DNA from: Peronospora farinosa
Taxonomy: Eukaryota > Oomycota > Peronosporomycetes > Peronosporales > Peronosporaceae
Assembly (NCBI GenBank): GCA_947646735.1
Contig: CANTFK010000024.1
Location: 434,001-498,000, forward strand
Direction of reading: 5' to 3'
DNA length: 64,000 nucleotides
A program made the position numbers and the translations under genes. The first letter of the stretch is position 1. Each line of letters starts with the position of its first letter. Below, piece by piece: positions 45,601 to 57,500 of this stretch. The notes under the pieces are model-generated. The model was not told where the DNA came from. It made no database searches and saw only the letters and a list, made by a program, of their open reading frames with translations.

Positions 45601-48600
45601 TCCACCTCCGTCTCCTCGCGCGTTTCTGTCTCCACCGTGGTGCTCTTCTCGCCAGAAGTCGTCTCTGTCTCCGTCGTCGTCTCCACCTCAAAGGTCTTCA
45701 CCAGCTCGCCGCTGGCAGACGTCGAAAGTCGTGTCGTCGTCTTCACCGTCTTTGTCACGATGCTGCCGTCGGCTTCCTGCGACTGGAACACCTCAGTCTG
45801 CACCGACTCGCCCGGGGCCGCGCCAGCCTCCACGGTTGAGCGGATGGCCTGACCACCTGACACGGACGTCGTCGTGTTGCCGGACGTTGTCGTGAGGCTG
45901 CTTTCCTCCACCTCCGTCTCCTCGCGCGTTTCTGTCTCCACCGTGGTGCTCTTCTCGCCAGAAGTCGTCTCTGTCTCCGTCGTCGTCTCCACCTCAAAGG
46001 TCTTCACCAGCTCGCCGCTGGCAGACGTCGAAAGTCGTGTCGTCGTCTTCACCGTCTTTGTCACGATGCTGCCGTCGGCTTCCTGCGACTGGAACACCTC
46101 AGTCTGCACCGACTCGCCCGGGGCCGCGCCAGCCTCCACGGTTGAGCGGATGGCCTGACCACCTGACACGGACGTCGTCGTGTTGCCGGACGTTGTCGTG
46201 AGGCTGCTTTCCTCCACCTCCGTCTCCTCGCGCGTTTCTGTCTCCACCGTGGTGCTCTTCTCGCCAGAAGTCGTCTCTGTCTCCGTCGTCGTCTCCACCT
46301 CAAAGGTCTTCACCAGCTCGCCGCTGGCAGACGTCGAAAGTCGTGTCGTCGTCTTCACCGTCTTTGTCACGATGCTGCCGTCGGCTTCCTGCGACTGGAA
46401 CACCTCAGTCTGCACCGACTCGCCCGGGGCCGCGCCAGCCTCCACGGTTGAGCGGATGGCCTGACCACCTGACACGGACGTCGTCGTGTTGCCGGACGTT
46501 GTCGTGAGGCTGCTTTCCTCCACCTCCGTCTCCTCGCGCGTTTCTGTCTCCACCGTGGTGCTCTTCTCGCCAGAAGTCGTCTCTGTCTCCGTCGTCGTCT
46601 CCACCTCAAAGGTCTTCACCAGCTCGCCGCTGGCAGACGTCGAAAGTCGTGTCGTCGTCTTCACCGTCTTTGTCACGATGCTGCCGTCGGCTTCCTGCGA
46701 CTGGAACACCTCAGTCTGCACCGACTCGCCCGGGGCCGCGCCAGCCTCCACGGTTGAGCGGATGGCCTGACCACCTGACACGGACGTCGTCGTGTTGCCG
46801 GACGTCGTCGTGAGGCTGCTTTCCTCCACCTCCGTCTCCTCGCGCGTTTCTGTCTCCACCGTGGTGCTCTTCTCGCCAGAAGTCGTCTCTGTCTCCGTCG
46901 TCGTCTCCACCTCAAAGGTCTTCACCAGCTCGCCGCTGGCAGACGTCGAAAGTCGTGTCGTCGTCTTCACCGTCTTTGTCACAATGCTGCCGTCGGCTTC
47001 CTGCGACTGGAACACCTCAGTCTGCACCGACTCGCCCGGGGCCGCGCCAGCCTCCACGGTTGAGCGGATGGCCTGACCACCTGACACGGACGTCGTCGTG
47101 TTGCCGGACGTCGTCGTGAGGCTGCTTTCCTCCACCTCCGTCTCCTCGCGCGTTTCTGTCTCCACCGTGGTGCTCTTCTCGCCGGAAGTCGTCTCTGTCT
47201 CCGTCGTCGTCTCCACCTCAAAGGTCTTCACCAGCTCGCCGCTGGCAGACGTCGAAAGTCGTGTCGTCGTCTTCACCGTCTTTGTCACAATGCTGCCGTC
47301 GGCTTCCTGCGACTGGAACACCTCAGTCTGCACCGACTCGCCCGGGGCCGCGCCAGCCTCCACGGTTGAGCGGATGGCCTGACCACCTGACACGGACGTC
47401 GTCGTGTTGCCGGACGTTGTCGTGAGGCTGCTTTCCTCCACCTCCGTCTCCTCGCGCGTTTCTGTCTCCACCGTGGTGCTCTTCTCGCCGGAAGTCGTCT
47501 CTGTCTCCGTCGTCGTCTCCACCTCAAAGGTCTTCACCAGCTCGCCGCTGGCAGACGTCGAAAGTCGTGTCGTCGTCTTCACCGTCTTTGTCACAATGCT
47601 GCCGTCGGCTTCCTGCGACTGGAACACCTCAGTCTGCACCGACTCGCCCGGGGCCGCGCCAGCCTCCACGGTTGAGCGGATGGCCTGACCACCTGACACG
47701 GACGTCGTCGTGTTGCCGGACGTTGTCGTGAGGCTGCTTTCCTCCACCTCCGTCTCCTCGCGCGTTTCTGTCTCCACCGTGGTGCTCTTCTCGCCAGAAG
47801 TCGTCTCTGTCTCCGTCGTCGTCTCCACCTCAAAGGTATTCACCAGCTCGCCGCTGGCAGACGTCGAAAGTCGTGTCGTCGTCTTCACCGTCTTTGTCAC
47901 GATGCTGCCGTCGGCTTCCTGCGACTGGAACACCTCAGTCTGCACCGACTCGCCCGGGGCCGCGCCAGCCTCCACGGTTGAGCGGATGACCTGACCACCT
48001 GACACGGACGTCGTCGTGTTGCCGGACGTTGTCGTGAGGCTGCTTTCCTCCACCTCCGTCTCCTCGCGCGTTTCTGTCTCCACCGTGGTGCTCTTCTCGC
48101 CGGAAGTCGTCTCTGTCTCCGTCGTCGTCTCCACCTCAAAGGTCTTCACCAGCTCGCCGCTGGCAGACGTCGAAAGTCGTGTCGTCGTCTTCACCGTCTT
48201 TGTCACGATGCTGCCGTCGGCTTCCTGCGACTGGAACACCTCAGTCTGCACCGACTCGCCCGGGGCCGCGCCAGCCTCCACGGTTGAGCGGATGACCTGA
48301 CCACCTGACACGGACGTCGTCGTGTTGCCGGACGTCGTCGTGAGGCTGCTTTCCTCCACCTCCGTCTCCTCGCGCGTTTCTGTCTCCACCGTGGTGCTCT
48401 TCTCGCCGGAAGTCGTCTCTGTCTCCGTCGTCGTCTCCACCTCAAAGGTCTTCACCAGCTCGCCGCTGGCAGACGTCGAAAGTCGTGTCGTCGTCTTCAC
48501 CGTCTTTGTCACGATGCTGCCGTCGGCTTCCTGCGACTGGAACACCTCCGTCTTGACCGTTTCTTTGTCCCCTTGCGTCTTACCGTTGTTCGGCTCCGTC

Positions 48601-48809
48601 TCGGGCTCCTGAGGCCCCTTCATTGTCTTGTTTACGCTGCTTGTAAGCTCGCTCATGGCTTCAAAGTCCGTGACACGTGCCTTCTTTTCCGCTTTCGTGT
48701 ACAAAGTCCCTTCGCTGCCCACGTTCTTCTCGTTGGTCGTTGTCTTGCCACTGATCTCGGCCAATTTCTTTTGCTTGGCATCCATCTCGGCTGATTCGGC
48801 TCCACCCAT
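21700..48809 (-). CDS. Giant T/E-repeat, ABCG-like fragment, seven-annexin protein (about 9036 aa if one missing base is restored)
   Basis: The start chosen is ATG 48809 (MGGAESAEMD), 72 codons inside the longest open frame. It fits an N-myristoylation site, as does the start of the divergent paralogue. Domains: residues 1-84, Lys/Glu-rich; 85-5808, 56 tandem 102-aa Thr/Glu/Ser-rich repeats; about 5850-5872, a small-residue hydrophobic stretch; about 5880-6150, a decayed PDR/ABCG ATP-binding segment; then seven annexin cores to the stop at 21700. The frame as sequenced stops at 26514 (7431 aa), because one base is missing near 26521 relative to every sister repeat. Past that base a 1605-aa frame continues with four more annexin modules. 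Annexins bind acidic membranes with calcium, and oomycete annexins have been linked to glucan synthase. The repeats are of unknown function. I infer a membrane-anchored filamentous scaffold. Confidence 0.85.
22279..30250 (-). repeat. Tandem annexin modules (1248-bp unit, seven copies, the last one hybrid)
   Basis: Marker positions recur at 29834, 28586, 27338, 26091, 24843, 23598 and 22350 (spacings 1248, 1248, 1247, 1248, 1245, 1248). The 1245 is a one-codon deletion (GGGNAYG for GGGKNAYG) near 24361; the 1247 is the frame-breaking base near 26521. Each 416-aa unit has four annexin repeats (about 70 aa each; the second with KGMGTTEE) plus a Ser/Thr/Val-rich linker of about 100 aa. Unit 7 is near-identical to the others only down to about 22279; beyond that (21703-22278) its sequence is diverged but still annexin. 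Confidence 0.93.
30251..31385 (-). other. Decayed PDR/ABCG-type nucleotide-binding segment and linker within the giant annexin protein
   Basis: After the 102-aa array come a Thr/Glu linker, a Gly/Ala-rich hydrophobic stretch (about 31195-31262), then a segment reading HTLSAHFPELAVHQFGAQ, RVLVINELSCEDKKAP, GFENVLVTEDGEAVFYG and AEYLLGLSTNGND. This order matches the part of a PDR ABC-transporter ATP-binding domain running from the HYP-type helix through Walker B to the H-loop and 'YHGP...DFLLDL' region. Walker A and the ABC signature are absent, so no ATPase is expected. The plus-strand gene has the same segment in better-preserved form. Confidence 0.65.
31386..48557 (-). repeat. Coding array of 56 x 306-bp repeats (102 aa each)
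   Basis: The unit reads VQTEVFQSQEADGSIVTKTV and so on, with a Thr/Glu-rich centre (TTTETETTSGEKSTTVETET) and the closing motif VEAGAAPGES. Spacing is exactly 306 bp from 48557 down to 31386, except the last unit, which has two extra copies of SGNTTT (+36 bp). Most units are identical in protein; recurring differences are A/V in GGQ(A/V)IRS and a few silent changes, with single K to N (about 47840) and R to L (about 44090) changes. The exact multiple of three keeps the frame open through 17.2 kb. Confidence 0.97.
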
Positions 48810-49964
48810 GATCTTTCTTTCTTTACACGTGATACTTACACACTTGACACTGGATACTGCTAGGCCTGTTCTTGCCCCTGAATACGCTTGACTTGCTCTT
48901 GAGTATGCAAAAGCGAATATGAAGTCGAAGATCGTCAAGCCTTCGGATATGGCTATGTTATGATTGACCTCTTTGAACGTATTTATGCAAATCAAAGCTA
49001 GAAAATAAGTTATTACAAGTAGCACGAGATTGGAAGCGATGCAGCAACGGACGAGCCAGTAGTGAAGCTAGATTCTTATAGCGCTTGTACATTCTAGAAC
49101 CTTTTCTTATTGCTAGAAGCTGCCATGCTAAATGCATTATGACATGTAGGCTGAGACCATGCATACCACTCTCGTTTCTGGTCATCTCCCGCAAACAACA
49201 TGTTTACTATACCTTGAGGGAAGGCTGTGTCAGCGCGTTCCCTCTGTTTTGTTGGACATTGACCTAACAAGCAGCTAAGCCAACGATAGGAAATACCATG
49301 CATAATGTCGTCAGATGTATAGCACTAGAACTTGGTAGCGTGTTCGCACTGAAGCACTTCACCTTGAAGTTGAGAGAGCGATGATATGCATATAGCTTAT
49401 ATATAATAAGGCAGCTGCGTATAATTTAGACTTGACGAAAATATCAAGTTTTTGAGTTATTCCGAGAGCTGTAGTAAGACGAATAATTTACGTAGTCACA
49501 TTTAAAGAAACCTTGAAATAGTCACAACCGTGGCATATAAGGATACACAGATATCGATTTCTACAGGCATCTCTTCTAAATCAGTTTGAAGCCTTGAACC
49601 AATGAAAAACGTGCAGGAAGTGCCATAGGAACCGATGAGATGTCCTGGTTTTTATCGGTCGTACCTCAATCGACGCTCACGCAGAGCTCTCTCTCTCAGG
49701 ACTCGGAATATACTGCATCTATATATACCAATCAAGCCACGTGATACTCGGTGGTGACGTCTACATAAAAAGTCTCTGAGTGACTCGCACGCCATTACGA
49801 AGATATTTTACATGAACAATAAGATGTCGCCTCGTTTGACGTAAAAATTGAGACGCAGCTGAGTGGGTGGACTGACGTCGTAGCTACTTTCGGTGAAGTC
49901 TACAGGGACTTTTATCAGTAGATGCTCTCAATTATGAAACAGTAGCGGCATAATCATAGGCCAC
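48810..49964. other. Divergent upstream region between the two giant genes, left part
   Basis: This is AT-richer than the flanks and contains no ORF with recognisable features. It must contain the promoter of the minus-strand giant gene. I see no convincing Inr/FPR pair close to ATG 48809, so the leader may be longer or interrupted by an intron. Confidence 0.5.
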
Positions 49965-50730
49965 TTGATTAGGACAGAACATGGCCAGACTTGTCCTACC
50001 AAGCTGATGATGGGATCCACTGATTTTGCCATGGATTACTGCCGGAGCTCATTGACGAATCGCCATCTGACCTACAGGCGACTGGTCGCGCTATTCGAAG
50101 AGAGGGTCTGGTATTCGCGGCGCACCCGCTGCTTCATTGGTCCCCTTGGTCGTTCCGGACACAACGTCAAATCACTTCATCACGAAGGTCTTAGGCAAGC
50201 AAACCTTCCGGTTCCACATAAAAGTTTTTGCCCGTCAACTTTCGGTTCTCGTTGATTGTCTTTCACAATCGGCAACAACGGATGAATGGCAAAGCGCAGC
50301 TCTCCAGCAAACGCCGACGCAAGTGTGGGATCAGAGTAATGGTCTCACTTCATTTCAAGTCTGGACAGGGTACCGGGTGGCGACAGGACAATTAAATCTG
50401 TATCACGCCGAGAGAAACGAACACAATAGTTGCAAAAAGATGCCGGATTGCAGCGGAAGGAAGGAGACCATTGTCCATCTGTTTTGGGAATGTGATTGCG
50501 CTGCAGCGCTCTGGAAAAAGCTCATTAGTCACTGGACCGGGCAGATCGTCACCCGCCAATTGATCCAAAACTTTCGGGGGGTCTGTGCAAGTCGACGAGT
50601 TGACAGCATACCCGAGTACCGCACGAAAATCCTAGCGGATCGATTTCAGGAAGACGCCAATGAAGCCGAACGCGTCTGGACACAAATTAGCATGTCCTCG
50701 CGACGATATGCCCAGCACGAATTTAGATAG
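49965..50730 (+). pseudogene. LINE (L1-like) reverse-transcriptase 3' fragment with zf-RVT zinc-binding domain
   Basis: The frame 50137-50730 encodes LTSFQVWTGYRVATGQLNLY, then CKKMPDCSGRKETIVHLFWECD and AALWKKLISHW. The C-x5-C...HLFxxC..ALW pattern is the zinc-binding domain found after reverse transcriptase in non-LTR retrotransposons. The upstream frame 49965-50255 seems to be part of the same fragment after a frame change. No RT catalytic core or poly(A) tail is visible, so this is a truncated relic inside the shared upstream region of the two giant genes. Confidence 0.75.
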
Positions 50731-51404
50731 ACAGGAATGCAGCCGTCTTCAAGGCTGTCGCACGCCACATTCCCAGCAGCATCGCCAGTTTTTGGGCCTC
50801 GTGCCTTTATCAGCTCCGAGCAATCGCAAAGAGAGAGCATCGAAAAACTGCGTCAGTCACACGTGGTGCCTTGCTTTATGCTTGCATTAAATTGCTTGAG
50901 CGCGACCCTAAAGGGTCACCGAGTTCTAGCCACGATAAATCGTCGGGCCCTCCGGCGCTGATATCCTGGCTCAGGACTCTTCAGAGATCTTGCACATACT
51001 TATCACCGTGAAGATAGACAATCTGAACCTCTCTAAGCAAACTATGAAACAAGTAGCTTCGTGTCTAAAGTGTTAGTTGAATTGGGGCTACTTTATAAAG
51101 CGGCAAGATCGCTCACTTTCTTTCCAGGCCACGCACATGCTAGAAGGCCTTTTATCCGTGGAAACACTTCAAGCTGTGGATGTACATGCATAAGCTTTCA
51201 ATATACACTGTGGGACCGTGTTTGCGTCCAAGAACGTAGGAAAGTGGCTCTACGTTACTTGTCATTTTCGCCCTTCTTCTTACTGTTCTATACTATCGCC
51301 GGATTCGGACTTGTCACTTCAGCGAGTCGTTATACGAAGTCCATAAATTTATACTTGTTATTATGGCGTCTTTACGAATGCTGTCTTCCTGATTTAACCC
51401 GGCT
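50731..51404. other. Intergenic, no recognised feature
   Basis: Upstream region of the plus-strand giant gene. The ORF at 51061-51510 shows no domain, signal or codon pattern that would support a protein. Confidence 0.5.
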
Positions 51405-51485
51405 CGCTCGGATTGGTTGGTCATATGAAGGATCCAGAAGCTCCAGTGAGGATTTGCGCGTGTCAAGCAGCTTCATTTTAGAGTT
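51405..51485 (+). promoter_or_regulatory. Possible core promoter of the plus-strand giant gene
   Basis: GGATTGGTTGG (inverted CCAAT, about 51411) is followed by AGCTTCATTTTAGAGTTT (about 51468-51485). The TTCATTTT resembles the oomycete flanking promoter region, about 65 bp before ATG 51550. The initiator half is less clear than in the housekeeping genes. Confidence 0.4.
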
Positions 51486-51549
51486 TGCGGCGTCTCGAGT
51501 GGTGCAGTAGTGCAGTCCAGTAGGTCGCCGAGTGCAAAACTCGAAGGAC

Positions 51550-54500
51550 ATGGGCAGTCCCAATAGCAAGATGGAAGGTGGCGACACAGCGGCGAGGCTG
51601 AGCACCAACAGTGAACGTTCGAGCTTTGACTCCACTAGCAGCCAAAACATTATAATCTTTGACGAGAGCGGCGACGAGCGCGCGCCCATTAAGCTGATTG
51701 AGGACCACTACACGGCCAGGACGGAGCAGCAAAAGTCTCAGGAGGAATCGAGTGTGCAAACGCAGGTGTTCCGCTCAGAGGACGTGGACGGCAGTGTCGT
51801 GACCAAGACGGTCCGCACCACCGGGATGACGACGCGCTCCGAGTCGGGAGACTTTGACACGACTATTGAGGTGCAGACCACAACTGAGACGGAAACTAAG
51901 GACGGCATCAAAAGTACGTCCGTCACCACGGAGACTAGCATGAAGACGGTCGCCAGCCAAGGCACAATGTTTATGAAGGAAGGAAGTGTGGAGAGCGACG
52001 TCCAGATGCAGGTGTTCCGCACAGTGGAGGAAGATGACAACTTCGTGACCAAGACGGTGCGTACCCCTAGACGAACAGTACTGATGGACGACGTTGCTAC
52101 GACCATGATCGAAGTGGGGACGACGACGGAAACGGAGAATAAGGATGGCGCCAAGAACACCAGCGTGTCAACGGAGATACGAACGGAGGCAGGAGGAAAC
52201 AACTCGGATCACTGTATTGACCTAGGTACTGAAGAGAAGACCTCTCTTTTTGCGGCAAGTCAAGATGCTACCGTCGACTTGGCGGAGAATGAGGAAGGGA
52301 GCCATCGCCCATTTTTGTTTAGAAAACAGCAAAAGTGGTGCCCACAATTTGTGACGTGTCTGGACCGTCACAACAAACGCATTGAAATGCTATCCACGAC
52401 GGATTTTCTGCAGACTGCGCGTGAATTTTGTCGTGAGAACCTTGCTGAATTCCGTCCGGAACTTTTCGACTGCGGCTCGATGGAGGCGAATATGGAATAT
52501 TATGGAAAGGTGGCGCAGCTTGCGGATCATTACCCAATTGTAGCTGTGCAAATGCTTGCGCAAGACTTTAATGATAAAAATGTGTTGATTGTTGACGAGC
52601 ATTCGCACGCTTTCGACAGCAACAATCATTTGCGCAAGGAGGTGGCGGTGTCCATGCTTTGGCGCTCGAAATCCGATGCTTGCAAAGTGTTTGACGTCCT
52701 TCTGGTTCTGAAGGGCGGAGATGTGGTGTACCATGGGGCTGGCGAGGAAATTGAGGAGTACTTTCGCGACTTGGGGTATTATTGTGCCCCTGGACAGCAG
52801 GTAGCACAATTTTTATTGAGCTTGGCTGCTGAGGAAGGAGACCGCTACCGTATCACGGTACCTAGTTCTAGGCTGCATGGCACTTTCAGTCACTTTATTA
52901 AACCCTTCGTTCTCATGAAAGTTGCAGATGATACTGCTCTCATTGCTCGAGGAGACACTACATATGCCCGTCAACCTACCATCGACATTACCCCGTGTCA
53001 AAACAAGTGTCCATCCTCAACAGACCATCATATTATTGCCGCGCCCCCAAACGTTGTTGCAGCTGTGAATGTGTCGGAACAGACTGGCGCTGCACCAGGC
53101 GGGTCGGTGAAGACGGAGGTGTTCCGCTCGGAGGAATCGGACGGTAGCATCGTGACCAAGACAGTCCGTACCACGATTCACACTGTGAAGTCTGACACGG
53201 GTGCGCTAGTGACGACGATCGATGTCGAGACGATGACCGAGACGGAGTCTCGGGACGGCACAATGAGTACTACGGTGGCGACAAGGAGTGACAAAAAGAC
53301 GGCGACGGAGGCAAGCAGACTCACGACGACATCTGCTACTGGTGCTGCAGCTGTGAATGTGACGGAGCAGACTGGCACTCCACTAGACGAGCCGGTGAAG
53401 ACGGAGGTGTTTTGCTCGGAGGAATCGGACGGTAGCATCGTGACCAAGACAGTCCGTATCACGAGCCACACTGTGAAGTCTGACACGGGTGCGCTGGTGA
53501 CGACGATCGATGTCGAGACGACGACCGAGACGGAGTTTCGGGACGGCACAATCAGTACTACGGTGGCGACAGGAAGTCACAAGAAAACTGAGGAGACTAC
53601 GACGTCTACGACGATATATTCGGAAGTAACGACTGCTTCCGCTGAGGACCCGGCAAAAATTACCGCATTTTCGGCCGTAGCGTCAGCCCCATTCACCGAA
53701 GAGACGAAGAAGACCACAAAGTTTATAATGGAGACGTCTGAGGAGGTGCCTGAGGAGCCGTCTTCTCAGGATATGGCGAAGACCGAGGAGACCACAACGA
53801 TAACGACCGTGACGGAAATGACGTCGGTGCCTTCCACCGAAGAGACGGTAGAGGAAACGACGACGTTCACGACGGAGACGTTGGAGGTGGTGCCGGCACG
53901 TTCCATTGATAAATTGGAGGATATTACAATGGAGACGACTGAGACAACGGAGACGTTTGAGATGTTGTCGGGGGAACCATCCACTCAGGAAATGGCAAGA
54001 ACCGAGGAGACCGCGACGGGGACGTCGGAGGTGGAGTATGAGGAGCCATCTACTCAGGATATGGCGAAGACCGAAGAGACCACAACGATAACGACCGTGA
54101 CGGAAATGACGTCGGTGCCTTCCACCGAAGAGACGGTAGAGGAAACGACGACGTTCACGACGGAGACGTTGGAGGTGGTGCCGGCACGTTCCATTGATAA
54201 ATTGGAGGATATTACAATGGAGACGACTGAGACAACGGAGACGTCTGGGATGTTGTCGGAGGAACCATCCACTCAGGATATGGCAAAGACCGAGGAGATC
54301 GCGACGGAGACATCGGAGGTGGGGTATGAGGAGCCATCTACTCAGGATATGGCGAAGACCGAGGAGACCACAACGATTACGACCGTGACAGAGACGACTT
54401 CGGTGCCTTCTACTGAAGAGACGGTAGAGGAAACGACGACGTTCACGACGGAGACGTTGGAAGTGGTGCCGGCACGTTCCATTGATACATTAAAGGATAT

Positions 54501-57500
54501 TACAATGGAGACGACTGAGACAACGGAGACGTCTGAGATGTTGTCGGAGGAATCATCTACTCAGGTAATGGCGAAAACCGAGGAGACCACAACGATTACG
54601 ACCGTGACAGAGACGACTTCGGTGCCTTCTACTGAAGAGACGGTAGAGGAAACGACGACGTTCACGACGGAGACGTTGGAAGTGGTGCCGGCACGTTCCA
54701 TTGATACATTAAAGGATATTACAATGGAGACGACTGAGACAACGGAGACGTCTGAGATGTTGTCGGGGGAATCATCTACTCAGGTAATGGCGAAAACCGA
54801 GGAGACCACAACGATTACGACCGTGACAGAGACGACTTCGGTGCCTTCTACTGAAGAGACGGTAGAGGAAACGACGACGTTCACGACGGAGACGTTGGAA
54901 GTGGTGCCGGCACGTTCCATTGATACATTGGAGGATATTACAATGGAGACGACTGAGACAACGGAGACGTCTGAGATGTTGTCGGAGGAATCATCTACTC
55001 AGGATATGGCGAAGACCGAGGAGACCACAACGATAACGACCGTGACGGAAATGACGTCGGTGCCTTCTACTGAAGAGACGGTAGAGGAAACGACGACGTT
55101 CACGACGGAGACGTTGGAGGTGGTGCCGGCACGTTCCATTGATACATTAAAGGATATTACAATGGAGACGACTGAGAGAACGGAGACGTCTGAGATGTTG
55201 TCGGAGGAATCATCTACTCAGGTAATGGCGAAAACCGAGGAGACCACAACGATTACGACCGTGACAGAGACGACTTCGGTGCCTTCTACTGAAGAGACGG
55301 TAGAGGAAACGACGACGTTCACGACGGAGACGTTGGAAGTGGTGCCGGCACGTTCCATTGATACATTGGAGGATATTACAATAGAGACGACTGAGACAAC
55401 AGAGACGTCTGAGATGTTGTCGGAGGAACCATCTACTCAGGATAATGGCGAAGACCGAGGAGACCACAACGATAACGACCGTGACGGAAATGACGTCGGT
55501 GCCTTCTACTGAAGAGACGGTAGAGGAAACGACGACGTTCACGACGGAGACGTTGGAGGTGGTGCCGGCACGTTCCATTGATACATTAAAGGATATTACA
55601 ATGGAGACGACTGAGAGAACGGAGACGTCTGAGATGTTTTCGGAGGAATCATCTACTCAGGTAATGGCGAAAACCGAGGAGACCACAACGATTACGACCG
55701 TGACAGAGACGACTTCGGTGCCTTCTACTGAAGAGACGGTAGAGGAAACGACGACGTTCACGACGGAGACGTTGGAAGTGGTGCCGGCACGTTCCATTGA
55801 TACATTAAAGGATATTACAATGGGGAGACGTCTGAGATGTTGTCGGAGGAATCATCTACTCAGGTAATGGCGAAAACCGAGGAGACCACAACGATTACGA
55901 CCGTGACAGAGACGACTTCGGTGCCTTCTACTGAAGAGACGGTAGAGGAAACGACGACGTTCACGACGGAGACGTTGGAGGTGGTGCCGGCACGTTCCAT
56001 TGATACATTAAAGGATATTACAATGGAGACGACTGAGAGAACGGAGACGTCTGAGATGTTGTCGGAGGAATCATCTACTCAGGTAATGGCGAAAACCGAG
56101 GAGACCACAACGATTACGACCGTGACAGAGACGACTTCGGTGCCTTCTACTGAAGAGACGGTAGAGGAAACGACGACGTTCACGACGGAGACGTTGGAGG
56201 TGGTGCCGGCACGTTCCATTGATACATTGGAGGATATTACAATAGAGACGACTGAGACAACAGAGACGTCTGAGATGTTGTCGGAGGAATCATCTACTCA
56301 GGTAATGGCGAAGACCGAAGAGACCACAACGATAACGACCGTGACGGAAATGACGTCGGTGCCTTCTACTGAAGAGACGGTAGAGGAAACGACGACGTTC
56401 ACGACGGAGACGTTGGAGGTGGTGCCGGCACGTTCCATTGATAAATTGGAGGATATTACAATGGAGACGACTGAAACAACGGAGACGTCTGAGATGTTGT
56501 CGGAGGAATCATCTACCGAGGATATGGCAAAAACCGAGGAGACCGAGACGGAGACGTCGGAGGTGGAGTATGAGGAGCCATCTACTCAGGATATGGCGAA
56601 GACCGAAGAGACCACGACGATTACGACCGTGACGGAAATGACGTCGGTGCCTTCTACTGAAGAGACGGTAAAGGAAACGACGACGTTCACGACGGAGACG
56701 TTGGAAGTGGTGCCGGCACGTTCCATTGATAAATTGGAGGATATTACAATGGAGACGACTGAAACAACGGAGACGTCTGAGATGTTGTCGGAGGAATCAT
56801 CTACCGAGGATATGGCAAAAACCGAGGAGACCGAGACGGAGACGTCGGAGGTGGAGTATGAGGAGCCATCTACTCAGGATATGGCGAAGACCGAAGAGAC
56901 CACGACGATTACGACCGTGACGGAAATGACGTCGGTGCCTTCTACTGAAGAGACGGTAAAGGAAACGACGACGTTCACGACGGAGACGTTGGAAGTGGTG
57001 CCGGCACGTTCCATTGATACATTGGAGGATATTACAATAGAGACGACTGAGACAACAGAGACGTCTGAGATGTTGTCGGAGGAACCATCTACTCAGGATA
57101 TGGCGAAGACCGAAGAGACCACAACGATTACGACCGTGACGGAAATGACGTCGGTGCCTTCTACTGAAGAGACGGTAAAGGAAACGACGACGTTCACGAC
57201 GGAGACGTTGGAGGTGGTGCCGGCACGTTCCATTGATAAATTGGAGGATATTACAATGGAGACGACTGAGACAACGGAGACGTCTGAGATGTTGTCGGGG
57301 GAACCATCCACTCAGGAAATGGCAAAAACCGAGGAGACCGAGACGGAGACGTCGGAGGTGGAGTATGAGGAGCCATCTACTCAGGATATGGCGAAGACCG
57401 AGGAGACCACAACGATAACGACCGTGACAGAGACGACGTCGGTGCCTTCTACTGAAGAGACGGTAAAGGAAACGACGACGTTCACGACGGAGACGTTGGA

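Noticed and set aside
31386..48557. Regularly spaced direct repeats suggesting a CRISPR array or satellite DNA
   Set aside because: There are no unique spacers, the 306-bp unit is entirely coding and in frame, and the setting is a eukaryotic nuclear genome.
31456..48612. Dozens of 80-94-aa ORFs at 306-bp steps on both strands (Arg/Trp-rich or Val/Ser-rich)
   Set aside because: They are other-frame shadows of the 102-aa repeat; they exist because the unit length is a multiple of three and the array is homogeneous.
48810..49025. Longer start of the minus-strand giant gene (ATG 49025) with a hydrophobic leader
   Set aside because: ATG 48809 has a better context and gives an N-myristoylation signal like the paralogue; the 72 extra codons look like leader sequence. 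Not fully excluded.
51061..51510. 149-aa ORF just upstream of the plus-strand giant gene
   Set aside because: No domain, signal or conserved composition is visible, and it overlaps the likely promoter of the downstream gene.
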